Part shown: in pieces, positions 46,583 to 56,095 of the stretch
Position numbering within the stretch: the stretch's first letter is position 1
Layout of the letters: every line of letters begins with the position of its first letter
Assembly: GCA_024279945.1 (NCBI GenBank)
Contig: JAJRRA010000033.1
Coordinates: 1 to 64,000 of the forward strand
Source of the DNA: Gammaproteobacteria bacterium
Lineage (GTDB): Bacteria > Pseudomonadota > Gammaproteobacteria > Xanthomonadales > SZUA-36
Reading direction: 5' to 3'
Length of the DNA: 64,000 nt
Notes under the pieces: model-generated
The model's input: only the letters and a program-made list of their open reading frames with translations
Databases searched by the model: none
Told to the model about the DNA's origin: nothing
Translations under genes and position numbers: made by a program

Positions 46583-47781
46583 TGAAATCTATATTAGTCA
46601 ATGTATACAACCGGCCGCTCAGGGCACGTTCAGCAGGCGCATTTCTGCTGGTGTTTGCACTACTTGCCGGCGCCTTGCAGGGTTGTGCAAATATGGCCAG
46701 CGGCCTGCATATGGATCTGCCGGAAAATGTCGAGATTCCGCAAGACCCGATGGTCGGAAGGCCAAGACTGGAATTCAGTGTAAAACCACTCACACCGGAG
46801 CTAGTGGAATCGCTAGCCGGCAAATACAATCGCGAGAAGCGCATCCCCAGCTATCCTGAGCTGGAAAACGGTGTCTTTGAATATCGTATTAGTCCCTATG
46901 ATGTTCTTCAGATTACCGTATGGGACCATCCTGAATTGACCGTGTCCACACCGGTTGCAGGATCTTCCATATCCGGAGATCCAGCAGGCTCAAAAATGAG
47001 TGGCCATCTGGTTGATACCTCGGGCTTTATCTTTTTCCCCTATGTGGGTGAGTTGTATGTAGCCGATAAAACAGTCGCCGAAATTCGCAAAGAACTAACC
47101 ACCAGTTTATCCAGGTTCATCCCTGATCCCCAGTTGGATGTCCGCGTTTCCGCCTACCGCAGTAAACGTGTGTTCGTGCTGGGCCAGGTTGCCAAGAGCG
47201 GCGCGGTCACATTAAATGACACACCAATGCGTGTACTTGATGCCATAACCATGAGTGACGGAGTGACTGAAAAAGCCGATTTGCGTCATGTGCAACTTAT
47301 CCGTGATGGTAAATCCGTAGATATTGATCTTGTTGAAATTTACTCCAACGGCAACCTGAAGCAGAACTATCTTCTACAGGATAAAGACATCATCCGCGTT
47401 CCCGATACAGATAGCAGGAAGATCTATATGATCGGTGAATTTCGCAAGCCGGGAGCGTTTAGCGTACGCAATAACAAGGTCTCACTCGCTGATGCAATTG
47501 ACACGGCGAAAGGTTTCAATGAAAACACATCCAACACCAATTACGTTTTGATTTTCCGTATGGTTGAGGAAGACCAGCCGGTTATATATTTATTTAACGC
47601 AAATGTGCCGGAGCACCAGTTATTATCTACACAATTTATTTTGGAGCCGAATGACATTGTCTATGTACCGCCGACTGGTTTCACCCAGTGGAGTCGCATT
47701 GTGCAACATATCCTGCCCACCATAAATGCACTGGCCCGACTCACAATTGCAGTTAGAAACTACCAGATAATTGTTGATTAG
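46582..47781 (+). CDS. Polysaccharide export outer-membrane lipoprotein (Wza-like)
   Basis: 399 residues. A lipoprotein signal with lipobox ALQGC (Cys35), then a Poly_export domain starting FEYRISPYDVLQITVWDHPE and SLBB repeats (KRVFVLGQVAKSGAVTLND; RKIYMIGEFRKPGAFSVRN), then a C-terminal amphipathic helix QWSRIVQHILPTI that would line the outer-membrane pore. It forms the export channel with the Wzz-like protein encoded 85 bases downstream. It has the usual Wza length. Confidence 0.93.
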   Translation: MKSILVNVYNRPLRARSAGAFLLVFALLAGALQGCANMASGLHMDLPENVEIPQDPMVGRPRLEFSVKPLTPELVESLAGKYNREKRIPSYPELENGVFEYRISPYDVLQITVWDHPELTVSTPVAGSSISGDPAGSKMSGHLVDTSGFIFFPYVGELYVADKTVAEIRKELTTSLSRFIPDPQLDVRVSAYRSKRVFVLGQVAKSGAVTLNDTPMRVLDAITMSDGVTEKADLRHVQLIRDGKSVDIDLVEIYSNGNLKQNYLLQDKDIIRVPDTDSRKIYMIGEFRKPGAFSVRNNKVSLADAIDTAKGFNENTSNTNYVLIFRMVEEDQPVIYLFNANVPEHQLLSTQFILEPNDIVYVPPTGFTQWSRIVQHILPTINALARLTIAVRNYQIIVD

Positions 47782-47866
47782 AGATGATGGATCACAGACC
47801 TGACCCTAATGCGTGCAGTGACCATCCACGAGGTGCTTCAATGACGCTACAAAGTAGTTGGAATAT

Positions 47867-49279
47867 ATGAAACAGCAGCACTCCGATCCCGGGCACGAAG
47901 AGTCCGAAGCGAAATTGCCTTCGGTGAGTCCCTATGAGGTCGATATCAGAGTCTATCTGGACGCACTGTCTGAAGGTAAATACGTCATATTGCTGATTGC
48001 TTTCGCAGTAACTTTGATGGCCGTGTGGTACCTGGTCGTGGCCACCCCGATTTATACCTCGAATGTGCTCATGCAGTTTATGGACAAGGGGAACTCTTCA
48101 GGTGTGCTCGGAGAAATTTCCGATGCCCTGGCGACTAAAAACTCCGTGGTCGATGCAGAGATGGAGATCATCAGATCCCGACGTATTCTGGGAGCTGCCG
48201 TTGAGCAGCTGAAGCTGAACATCATAATTGAACCAAAAATGCTGCCTGTAATCGGCTGGGGCGGCGGAGAACCGTGCTGGTCTGATTGTGGGATTACGAT
48301 AGATTCACTGGAGTCAGGTTCGAAATATACCGGTAAAAAATTGACCCTGATATCGATCGGTAATGAAAAATACAAGCTTTTAGACCCGGACGGCTCCTTA
48401 TTAGTTGAAGGCCGGGTAGGAGAAAGACAGCTCATCGGCGAGTCCGGGAACAAACAGGGGCTCTCACCAACCGGAATCGATCTGTTGATATCAGCACTTG
48501 ACGTTGAGACAGGTTCCGAGTTTTCCCTCACCAGAAAACCCTTGCTGCGCAGCCTTGAGGATTTATCGAAGGAACTGACAATCAAAGAGGAAGGCAAGGG
48601 AACCAACATACTGAGATTATCCATGGAGGGTGATAATCCGCAGCATATTGCAATTGTTCTCAATACAATAGTTGAAAACTACCTGGCTTACAGTGTGGGC
48701 AAAAAAACCCGGGAAATACAGCACATGATTGACTTTGTGCAAAAGGAAACATCGTTGAGCAAGAAAAAGCTGGAACAGGCGGAAACTGCGCTGGTTGAAT
48801 ATTTGTTCAGTCACAACAGCGCCGGCTTGAGTTCTGAAATTACCAAGCTGATGAACCGGCTGGCCAGTATTGAATCACAGATCACAGAGCTGGAGATACA
48901 AAAGGTTGGTTCACAATCAAAATACACTAATAATCATCCTGTCATATTGACCATTACCCGTAAAATCAACTTGCTTGAATCGGAAAAAATCGATATTGAC
49001 AAGCGTTTGAAGCTGTTACCTGAGGAAGAGCGGGAAAAAGAGGCTCTGTTGCGTGATGTCGAGGCTGCAAAACAACTCTATATACTTCTGCAAAGCAAGG
49101 AACAGGAACTTGGTGTTGCTTTATCGGGCATCACAAACACGATCGAGGTCATCGATCCCGCGCAGGTTTCTTCAATTCCCATCAAGCCACAGCGATTACT
49201 CGTTATGGGAAAAGGAATCCTATTAGGGCTTTTTTTGGGCTTGTTCTATGTCATAGGCAGACGGGCGTTGCATGCCTGA
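47867..49279 (+). CDS. Wzz/GumC-type chain-length protein
   Basis: 470 residues with two membrane helices (about 39-60 and near 448-466) flanking a periplasmic domain with a coiled coil (KKKLEQAETALVEYLFSHN; SSEITKLMNRLASIESQITE). This is a polysaccharide co-polymerase (PCP-2a-like). It has no C-terminal Tyr kinase domain, so a separate kinase would be needed for a Wzc-type system and none is in the window. ATG 47867 is preferred to TTG 47858. 49280-49493 holds nothing I can name beyond a likely promoter for the next gene. Confidence 0.9.
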   Translation: MKQQHSDPGHEESEAKLPSVSPYEVDIRVYLDALSEGKYVILLIAFAVTLMAVWYLVVATPIYTSNVLMQFMDKGNSSGVLGEISDALATKNSVVDAEMEIIRSRRILGAAVEQLKLNIIIEPKMLPVIGWGGGEPCWSDCGITIDSLESGSKYTGKKLTLISIGNEKYKLLDPDGSLLVEGRVGERQLIGESGNKQGLSPTGIDLLISALDVETGSEFSLTRKPLLRSLEDLSKELTIKEEGKGTNILRLSMEGDNPQHIAIVLNTIVENYLAYSVGKKTREIQHMIDFVQKETSLSKKKLEQAETALVEYLFSHNSAGLSSEITKLMNRLASIESQITELEIQKVGSQSKYTNNHPVILTITRKINLLESEKIDIDKRLKLLPEEEREKEALLRDVEAAKQLYILLQSKEQELGVALSGITNTIEVIDPAQVSSIPIKPQRLLVMGKGILLGLFLGLFYVIGRRALHA

Positions 49280-49493
49280 TTTGAGAGCAAGGGTTGGTCT
49301 CCAATGGTCTGATCGAGCGCTGCAGTAATGTCTAATCTACTGTGGATAAGTGCCGGGTTTTCTTCATGTTCTGCAACACTGTGCGTTGACACAGGCAAAT
49401 CCGTAGTGTAGCCTAATGCCGTTACGCTTGTATATTTCGTCAATACTTTATTGCATGAATAGACTCAATTAAATATACGCAAGGAGCAACCGA

Positions 49494-50909
49494 ATGTCCT
49501 TCCTGAGCAGACGCCCGTTACGCCACTTTCTCCTCACAGCTTCTCTTGTGGTGCTAACCGTTCTCCCGCCAGTTCTTGCAGCTCAAACCCTGTCGGACAC
49601 TCCCTGGACTGAGTACTTCGGTTCCAGCCATGGGCCACACAAAAACTGGGGGCACACGAGCCGTGTTGGCAGTTCTCGGACTGGCCAGATTAAAATTGCT
49701 CTCAAACGGGGTGATGATGTTCTTCTTGGAGATTCCTATGGCCTTGGTAGCGCCAGGAAAGAGGCAGCAGTAGCGAAATTCATGAACTCCATTGAGGCTG
49801 ACGGCGGTCAGTCTTTCCGGCAGACCATCTTTGACCGTGCACTGGCACTTCACCAGATTCAGCTCAATCTTGGCGCAGCAGACCAGGAGCTTTTCTTGCA
49901 GTTTGGCAATGAAATCACCAGCGTCAAATACGCACTTAACTTGCGCTCGTGGGCAAAACAACCCGTGCAACCCACTCGAGCAAGTGACCCCTTTATCATT
50001 CCCTATTATGTCGAGTATTACCTGGCGCCCGGTGTCGAAGCGATCCGTGAGGCTGAAGTCGCTACCGGCACTTTCATTCCTGTGCTGCTCGGATCTATCG
50101 GCAACGCGAATGCACCGGCGAGAAGGGATTTTCTTTATGCATTGCTGAACTATGAAGTGATCGGTACTTACGCCAGTACGCTGGCGGGACAACGGGTGGC
50201 CGATATTATCGACTTCATCGATATCCACTACACGATCGCGAAAAATACTCATGTAGTGGACAAGAGGGGAAAAAATATCAGACACCTGCAAGGGAGTTTC
50301 AAACTCGCGCTCAACGAGATATATGATCCATGGGTAGCAACGGGCATCGTGGGTGGGCTGTGGTCTTCAGAGGAAGTTGGCCGCAAGGTTGCATCGGGAG
50401 GCTATGGGGCAGCAAAAGCCATGGTAGTTGCTGCAAGATCTTTTCACTGGTGGGGTGAAAACAACGTGTCGTCAACACAGACACAAACCCTGCTGTTTGG
50501 CACTACTCTGGGGCCATCCAGTGTCTCGGCTGACCTGGCGATGCAGACTTTATTTAACTTCCTGGGGGCCACCCCCCTCAGCGAGATTCCGGTCGCGATT
50601 GTGCCGCCGGCTAACGACTGGGAAACCTATTTGTTTGAGTCGGTTAACGATGCCAACAAGCGGGTTGGGTTCGTCATTCCCAGTTGGTCGGATACCGTGA
50701 GCAACACGTTCACCCAGTTCCAGGTTGACGCCACGAACTGGCCGGGCACGGTTTCGGCTGAAGTATATGTCTTTGGCCTGGGTGCAACCAGCAGCAGCAT
50801 TGCAACCGTTGATCGTCAAAATGACATTCTCACGGTCACCGTACCGACTCCAATTGTTGCCCAGACAAACAGACCACCGTCTATCGTGATATTGTTGCAG
50901 AGGAACTAA
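49494..50909 (+). CDS. Secreted clan-A-like glycoside hydrolase, first paralogue
   Basis: 471 residues with a signal peptide (1-30, ending VLAAQ). A TIM-barrel glycosidase pattern: acid/base candidate Glu140 in LQFGNEITS and nucleophile candidate Glu293/Glu294 in GLWSSEEVGR, with FHWWGENN later and a beta-rich C-terminal domain. This fits GH39/PslG-like polysaccharide-locus hydrolases, but the family is an inference. A paralogue lies at 56046-57509. It would trim or release the polymer in the periplasm. Confidence 0.7.
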   Translation: MSFLSRRPLRHFLLTASLVVLTVLPPVLAAQTLSDTPWTEYFGSSHGPHKNWGHTSRVGSSRTGQIKIALKRGDDVLLGDSYGLGSARKEAAVAKFMNSIEADGGQSFRQTIFDRALALHQIQLNLGAADQELFLQFGNEITSVKYALNLRSWAKQPVQPTRASDPFIIPYYVEYYLAPGVEAIREAEVATGTFIPVLLGSIGNANAPARRDFLYALLNYEVIGTYASTLAGQRVADIIDFIDIHYTIAKNTHVVDKRGKNIRHLQGSFKLALNEIYDPWVATGIVGGLWSSEEVGRKVASGGYGAAKAMVVAARSFHWWGENNVSSTQTQTLLFGTTLGPSSVSADLAMQTLFNFLGATPLSEIPVAIVPPANDWETYLFESVNDANKRVGFVIPSWSDTVSNTFTQFQVDATNWPGTVSAEVYVFGLGATSSSIATVDRQNDILTVTVPTPIVAQTNRPPSIVILLQRN

Positions 50910-51022
50910 TAATCCCGCTGAGAGGATTATTCCAAAAACCTTCCTGAGTGCGACCCTGATCCCGGTTGTGGCCGGCTTAAGGTCGCTAATTTTTTTCAGT
51001 ACATCAGGTTTCGGAATCAGGT

Positions 51023-52570
51023 ATGCATTCATCGCAGTTTCCCAATTTTTCTTCTGACAGCATCAAAAACAACACCCTGGGCGATGGCATTCACGAGTGT
51101 ACTTATGGAAGCATTCCTTCCTTGTTGACATCCCTGGACTCGTTCTTTTCCCGGCACTCTCTGACGCCTGACACTACTCTGGCATTCCAGGCTGATAATT
51201 CCTTACCCAGCATGATTGTATTGCTGTGGCTTCTGCACCATAAATTTCGCTTCTTTTTACTTCCACCCACCCAGGCCAATGAATCTGCCTGGGAAAGTAT
51301 CCCCTCTTTTTGTTCTTTTCTGATGAGAGCAGATGAGTCCCATCGGGATAATTTTTTGCAGGATTCTCCTCCATGGGATCGCCTTCTCCGGGTGGAAGAA
51401 AACCAACAGCGTTTGAAAGGAGAAGACAAGACCATTCACCATCCTGAAGGCATGATGTATGTGAGGACTTCCGGCTCGATGGGTAAATCCAAAATCGTCA
51501 GCTATACCCTCGAGAATCTTTGGGGGAACGCAAGGAATTGCTTTGAGTGCTACGGGTTCACCCCCCAGGACAGGGTGATGATTCCGGTCCCGATTTTCCA
51601 TCTCTATGGTTTAGCTGCGGCATTTTTACCTGCTTTCATGGGCGGGAGCAACATCGAATTACAAAAAAATACTCACCTCGTCAAATACCTGTCACGAGAG
51701 CGCATATTTCATCCCAATATTGCCTTTCTGAATCCTTTATTGTGCAGCATGCTTAATAAGGGAAAACGCGACAACACGGCGTATCGGCTAATCGTAACTT
51801 CAACCCAAAAGATTCAACAAAGGCTATTTGAGACCTTCGATAAAAAATTTGGAGGATGCCTGGTAAATCAGTACGGGTGTAGTGAAATGGGAGCAGTTTC
51901 CGTTTCCCTGCCAAATGACCCCTTCGATTTAAAGTCCCTGACCATTGGGCAAGCAATGCCCGGAGTGGAAACCCGCGTTGAAATACCGAAAGATACGAAT
52001 CACCAAGGGGAAATATCCGAAAATCAAGGGGGACTGTTATTCGTGAGACACCCCTTTGGTTTCTCCGGGTATGTCGATGAAGAAGGAACGTTCAGAGTCG
52101 AACACGAAGCGGACCAGTGGTACGAGACCGGAGATTGGGCCGTAGCGAACCCGGACGGTGAGATCAGGATAATCGGCCGGGCAGATAATCAAGTAAATCG
52201 TAGCGGCTATCTGGTTTCACTTGCCGAAATTGAATCCAAAATCAGTGAGCTTCCACAAATCTCCGGAGTGGTGGTGGTGGCGCTGGAAGAAGAAACTCAA
52301 CGGGGGCAAACCCTGGTTGCAGTTTGCGTGCTGGATACAGAAGATTCCAGTTCCGTTGGTAAACAACCTTCTTCAAATGAAGAATCGCCCATGTTAACGA
52401 ACAAAATATCAGAAGATATTCGGCGTGATTGTGATGAAATTCTGCCCCCCCATGCGGTGCCTGATCAGGTATTGCTGTTCCCCTCTCTACCCAATTTGCC
52501 CAGCGGAAAAGTTGACCTGCAAAGTCTGAAACTTGCCGTTGTCAAAAAACTGGGTAAGCAGTCCCGTTAA
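51023..52570 (+). CDS. AMP-forming acyl ligase
   Basis: 515 residues of the ANL superfamily. Adenylation motifs: YVRTSGSMGKSKIVSYT (P-loop-like A3), NQYGCSEMGAVS (A5), WYETGDWAV (A7), and LPNLPSGKVDLQSL with the catalytic Lys (A10). It activates a carboxylate as an adenylate and passes it to CoA or a carrier protein. An acyl carrier protein (63272) lies in the same locus and is a plausible acceptor. The substrate is unknown. It converges with, and overlaps by 4 bases, the sugar transferase gene. Confidence 0.85.
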   Translation: MHSSQFPNFSSDSIKNNTLGDGIHECTYGSIPSLLTSLDSFFSRHSLTPDTTLAFQADNSLPSMIVLLWLLHHKFRFFLLPPTQANESAWESIPSFCSFLMRADESHRDNFLQDSPPWDRLLRVEENQQRLKGEDKTIHHPEGMMYVRTSGSMGKSKIVSYTLENLWGNARNCFECYGFTPQDRVMIPVPIFHLYGLAAAFLPAFMGGSNIELQKNTHLVKYLSRERIFHPNIAFLNPLLCSMLNKGKRDNTAYRLIVTSTQKIQQRLFETFDKKFGGCLVNQYGCSEMGAVSVSLPNDPFDLKSLTIGQAMPGVETRVEIPKDTNHQGEISENQGGLLFVRHPFGFSGYVDEEGTFRVEHEADQWYETGDWAVANPDGEIRIIGRADNQVNRSGYLVSLAEIESKISELPQISGVVVVALEEETQRGQTLVAVCVLDTEDSSSVGKQPSSNEESPMLTNKISEDIRRDCDEILPPHAVPDQVLLFPSLPNLPSGKVDLQSLKLAVVKKLGKQSR

Positions 52571-54042
52571 CGGGCTCCTCCGCGAAGAGCGACAACCTGA
52601 ATTGTCTTAATCAGAATGAAAAAGTCGTACCATAAGGTCCAGTTTTTCGCATACCAGGTATCCATATATATCCGGGTTGCATAATTCGTATCACTGCGCC
52701 CGCTGATCTGCCATAAGCCGCTGATTCCCGGTTTCGTCTGCAAATAGTAGCCCACGTTGTCACCGTAACGTTCAAGCTCACCCTCGACGATAGGCCGTGG
52801 ACCTACCAGGCTCATCTCACCCTTGATCACATTCCACAACTGCGGCAACTCATCAATGCTGGTTCGGCGCAAAAACCGACCAAAAGGGGTAACACGTGGG
52901 TCATCCTTGAGCTTAAAATCACGCTCCCATTCTTCACGAGCCAGGGGATTGGCAGCGATCACTTCTTCCAGACGTTTATCGGCATCAGGCACCATGGTGC
53001 GAAATTTGTGGCAGAAAAATTGTTTGCCGTTCTGTCCAATCCGCCTATGGCTATACACGATACCCTGCCGACTCCAGCCGATAATCGCTGTGCACACAAT
53101 CAACAAGGGAGACAAGAGAATGATGAGTATTATGGATACGATCAGATCAAATACCCGTTTTATGCGCTGCGGTATTTTACGGGCCAGATTGTTGCGGATT
53201 TGCAACATAAACAGATCATGTCGAAAAAAATGCAGGACTTCCATACCGATAAGCGGAAGCCCTCTCAGGTTGGGCACAATGTGGAGTGTCGTCTGATCCA
53301 GCCGGGTGTCGAACAGCAAACGCGTCACTTCCCACATATCGACAGTATCCGGCGCAACAACCGTATGAGCAACGTCATATTTCAACATCACCTGGTCAGG
53401 CTCGTCACAATCTCTGATAACAGGAATCTCCCGGCCATTGAATACGATCGTGTCATTACGCGAAATGTTACTATCATCTTCCCTGCCCGAATGACGCGAT
53501 GGTTCCATAAAGGCGACAACTTTCATTCCAGATAAGGGTTCTGATTCCAGCATATATGCGGTATCCAGTGCATTTTTTCCTGTTCCGACGATCATCGTGT
53601 TCTTGATCCAGTGCCCTGCTCTGACCAGCAACCGTTTGAGAAGAAAACGTGTCAATGGAATCAACACCAACACCAGGCACCAGGTTATGACAAACCATGC
53701 CCTGGAAAATGACCATTTCATCATGAAAAACAGCAGCAACTCCAGCGTGGCGGCAAAAGTCACGGACTTGATAATATCCAGCCACTCATCCGCTGCCGGA
53801 CGACGCCAGGTATAGTGCCCTCGTGCCCAGAATATACCGACCAGAACCGGCACAATAATCAGGAACTGCCAGGCTCGAAGCCATCCAATGCCAAGTAGCC
53901 ACTCTTCGATGGGTGAAGAAAGTTCCAGCAGCCCCGTCCAGAGACTGATCACCCAGGCCAGCACAAAACTCGAAACGATAGACAAGGCATCGCCAATAGC
54001 GATCACCAGTCGATCCAACCGAGCCCGTTCTTTTCTGTTCAT
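52567..54042 (-). CDS. Undecaprenyl-phosphate sugar transferase (WbaP-like)
   Basis: 491 residues. Starts assembly of the repeat unit by transferring a sugar phosphate to undecaprenyl phosphate. N-terminal membrane helices (about 10-125), a Rossmann-like middle domain (MIVGTGKNALDTAYMLE), another helix (about 297-318), and the C-terminal catalytic domain with HKFRTMVPDAD, DELPQLWNVIKGEMSLVGPRP, and QISGRS. Of full length. It is the last gene of the minus-strand operon and overlaps the glycosyltransferase by 4 bases. Confidence 0.94.
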   Translation of the reverse strand: MNRKERARLDRLVIAIGDALSIVSSFVLAWVISLWTGLLELSSPIEEWLLGIGWLRAWQFLIIVPVLVGIFWARGHYTWRRPAADEWLDIIKSVTFAATLELLLFFMMKWSFSRAWFVITWCLVLVLIPLTRFLLKRLLVRAGHWIKNTMIVGTGKNALDTAYMLESEPLSGMKVVAFMEPSRHSGREDDSNISRNDTIVFNGREIPVIRDCDEPDQVMLKYDVAHTVVAPDTVDMWEVTRLLFDTRLDQTTLHIVPNLRGLPLIGMEVLHFFRHDLFMLQIRNNLARKIPQRIKRVFDLIVSIILIILLSPLLIVCTAIIGWSRQGIVYSHRRIGQNGKQFFCHKFRTMVPDADKRLEEVIAANPLAREEWERDFKLKDDPRVTPFGRFLRRTSIDELPQLWNVIKGEMSLVGPRPIVEGELERYGDNVGYYLQTKPGISGLWQISGRSDTNYATRIYMDTWYAKNWTLWYDFFILIKTIQVVALRGGAR

Positions 54043-55178
54043 CGTGGTCCTGTTCCCTGGAAGCTGTCATTGTGGCCCGGCTGGGTATATTCGGGCAGAT
54101 TCTCCTGAACCAGTTGTCCGATTTTGTCCTTGACCTCCTGGATACTGAATCGACTGGCGTATTGCTGCAAGCTGTCCCCACTAAAGTGATCATCGGACAA
54201 GGATTCAAACCGGCTGATTGCGTCCATCAAGCCCTGGGGAGTTTGAGGTTCAAACAACAGACCTGTCTCGCCGTCTATCACGGTATCCAGTGCCCCACCA
54301 AACCCGTACGCGATGACCGGTTTGCCTGATGCCATGGCCTCAACCGGCACGATGCCAAAATCTTCCTTTCCCGGAAAAACAAGCGCCCTGCAACGCGAAT
54401 AATAATCCACCAGCACTTCATCGGGCTGCGAAGATAAAAACTCTACATTGGATCCGGCTTGCTTCTTCAAGGCCTGTTCCTCTGAGCCGCTGCCAATAAT
54501 CACCAACCGTTTACCGGTTTCGTTAAAGGCCTCAACCGCTATATCCACTCTTTTATACGGCACAAGCTGGCTTACAATGAGATAAAAATCCTCGTGGCCT
54601 TGTGATGTTCGAAAATTCAGGGTATCGACCGGTGGTGGAATAACGACTGCCTCACGCCGGTAATTTTTTTGAATACGGCTTGCGACGTATCTCGAATTAG
54701 CGACAAACACATCAACGCGATTGGCACTTGCCACATCCCATAACCTGAGCCAGTGAGTAATCAAGGGCATAAAAAAACGGGTCATCAGGCCTGCATGCCG
54801 ACGATACTCATGATACATATCCCAGAGATAGCGCATCGGCGTATGGCAGTAACAAATATGCAAGGTTTCCGGGTTGAGAATGACGCCCTTGGCAGGCCCG
54901 GATTCACTACTGATGACCAGGTCATAGCGGCTTAAATCCAGTTGTTCCAACGCGAAGGGCATAAAGGGCAAGTATTTTTGATAAGCACTTTTGGCGAAAG
55001 GCAGCTTCTGGATAAAACTGGTAAATACCTGGTGTTTGCGAATGGTTGCAGAAACGTCCTGGGGTGAGTAGACGTGGGTATAGATATCTGCTTCTGGAAA
55101 CATTTCACAAAGTGCCTCCAGCACCTTCTCACCGCCCCGCATACCAACAAGCCAATAATGAACAAGTGCAATTTTCAT
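54039..55178 (-). CDS. Glycosyltransferase family 4
   Basis: 379 residues with a GT-B fold. The N-terminal domain opens MKIALVHYWLVGMRGGEKVL; the C-terminal domain has the sugar-nucleotide site: VSQLVPYKRVDIAVEAF, CRALVFPGKEDFGIVPVEAM and ASGKPVIAYGFGGALDTVI (the E-x7-E type motif is present). It adds a sugar to the lipid-linked repeat unit; the sugar cannot be told. It overlaps genes on both sides by 4 bases. Confidence 0.92.
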   Translation of the reverse strand: MKIALVHYWLVGMRGGEKVLEALCEMFPEADIYTHVYSPQDVSATIRKHQVFTSFIQKLPFAKSAYQKYLPFMPFALEQLDLSRYDLVISSESGPAKGVILNPETLHICYCHTPMRYLWDMYHEYRRHAGLMTRFFMPLITHWLRLWDVASANRVDVFVANSRYVASRIQKNYRREAVVIPPPVDTLNFRTSQGHEDFYLIVSQLVPYKRVDIAVEAFNETGKRLVIIGSGSEEQALKKQAGSNVEFLSSQPDEVLVDYYSRCRALVFPGKEDFGIVPVEAMASGKPVIAYGFGGALDTVIDGETGLLFEPQTPQGLMDAISRFESLSDDHFSGDSLQQYASRFSIQEVKDKIGQLVQENLPEYTQPGHNDSFQGTGPR

Positions 55179-56095
55179 GAACTATCACCCACATCCTTGT
55201 GCCCCACAGAAGCAATCCAATCACCGAAATCACTGGCCTGGGCGCCGAGAATCTTTTGTAGATTTATTATCTCGGTTCTGAAAATCTCTTCCAGGTAATG
55301 CCGATCAGAAACGGACAGATGGGGGCGGTCTGCTTGAGAATAGGGCACATAGAGCAGACGCCTGACAGAACCCCGCTTGATGCGCCCGACCACGCTTGCC
55401 AAGCCGATACGGCGCGCCTGGTCAGCACCGAATTTCATCAACCGGGCAATGATGCCACTACGTGGTCTTGATGCTGACAATACACGCTTATCATAGGGGA
55501 GTTCCTCGATAAAATCTATACCAAGAAAATCAAATAGCTGCCTGGCGAATTCACGACTATCAGCCTTGAATTTATCGAAATCTAGAATCAAAAGCTGTTC
55601 CCTGGAAAAATGCTTGAGGTACACCTGAAGGTGGGTTGCGTATTGGCTGTTGTCGATCAATTCGGGAAACTGCCGTAATGCCTCGCGAAAGGGAGCGCGA
55701 GTCAAACCGCTACGAACCAGATATAAATAATGTGAGAACGTTCGGTCTACCGGATCACGCAGGCAGGTGATCAGCTTAACATCCGGCAGGTGCTTGCGAA
55801 TACGGTCTGCCGCTAATTCTGAAAACAGGTAATCATGTGACAATTCACCTGTCACATGTGCAAACTCAGCAGTGGCTGGGGGGAAAAAATTCTTGTACCA
55901 GTCAATTCCGAAATGATAGTAACGGTTAAAAAAATACAAATCTTTTGCTTCCGGGACAAAACACTGTGGATGCAGGCGCAGAATCTCATACATCCATGAG
56001 GAGCCTGTCTTGTCGGGCCCGATGAACAGAAAATCAGGTAGTTGATCAGGCACGGTCAACAATGACGAGGATGACATCCCGGCTGGAAAGCTCAT
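55175..56095 (-). CDS. Sulfotransferase
   Basis: 306 residues. 5'-phosphosulfate loop IGPDKTGSSWMYEILRL near residue 25 and 3'-phosphate site TCLRDPVDRTFSHYLYL near 105, the two PAPS-binding signatures of carbohydrate sulfotransferases. It lies between the glycosyltransferase and the GH-like gene and overlaps the latter by 50 bases at ATG 56095; ATG 56077 would cut the overlap. It likely sulfates a sugar of the repeat unit. Confidence 0.88.
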   Translation of the reverse strand: MSFPAGMSSSSLLTVPDQLPDFLFIGPDKTGSSWMYEILRLHPQCFVPEAKDLYFFNRYYHFGIDWYKNFFPPATAEFAHVTGELSHDYLFSELAADRIRKHLPDVKLITCLRDPVDRTFSHYLYLVRSGLTRAPFREALRQFPELIDNSQYATHLQVYLKHFSREQLLILDFDKFKADSREFARQLFDFLGIDFIEELPYDKRVLSASRPRSGIIARLMKFGADQARRIGLASVVGRIKRGSVRRLLYVPYSQADRPHLSVSDRHYLEEIFRTEIINLQKILGAQASDFGDWIASVGHKDVGDSS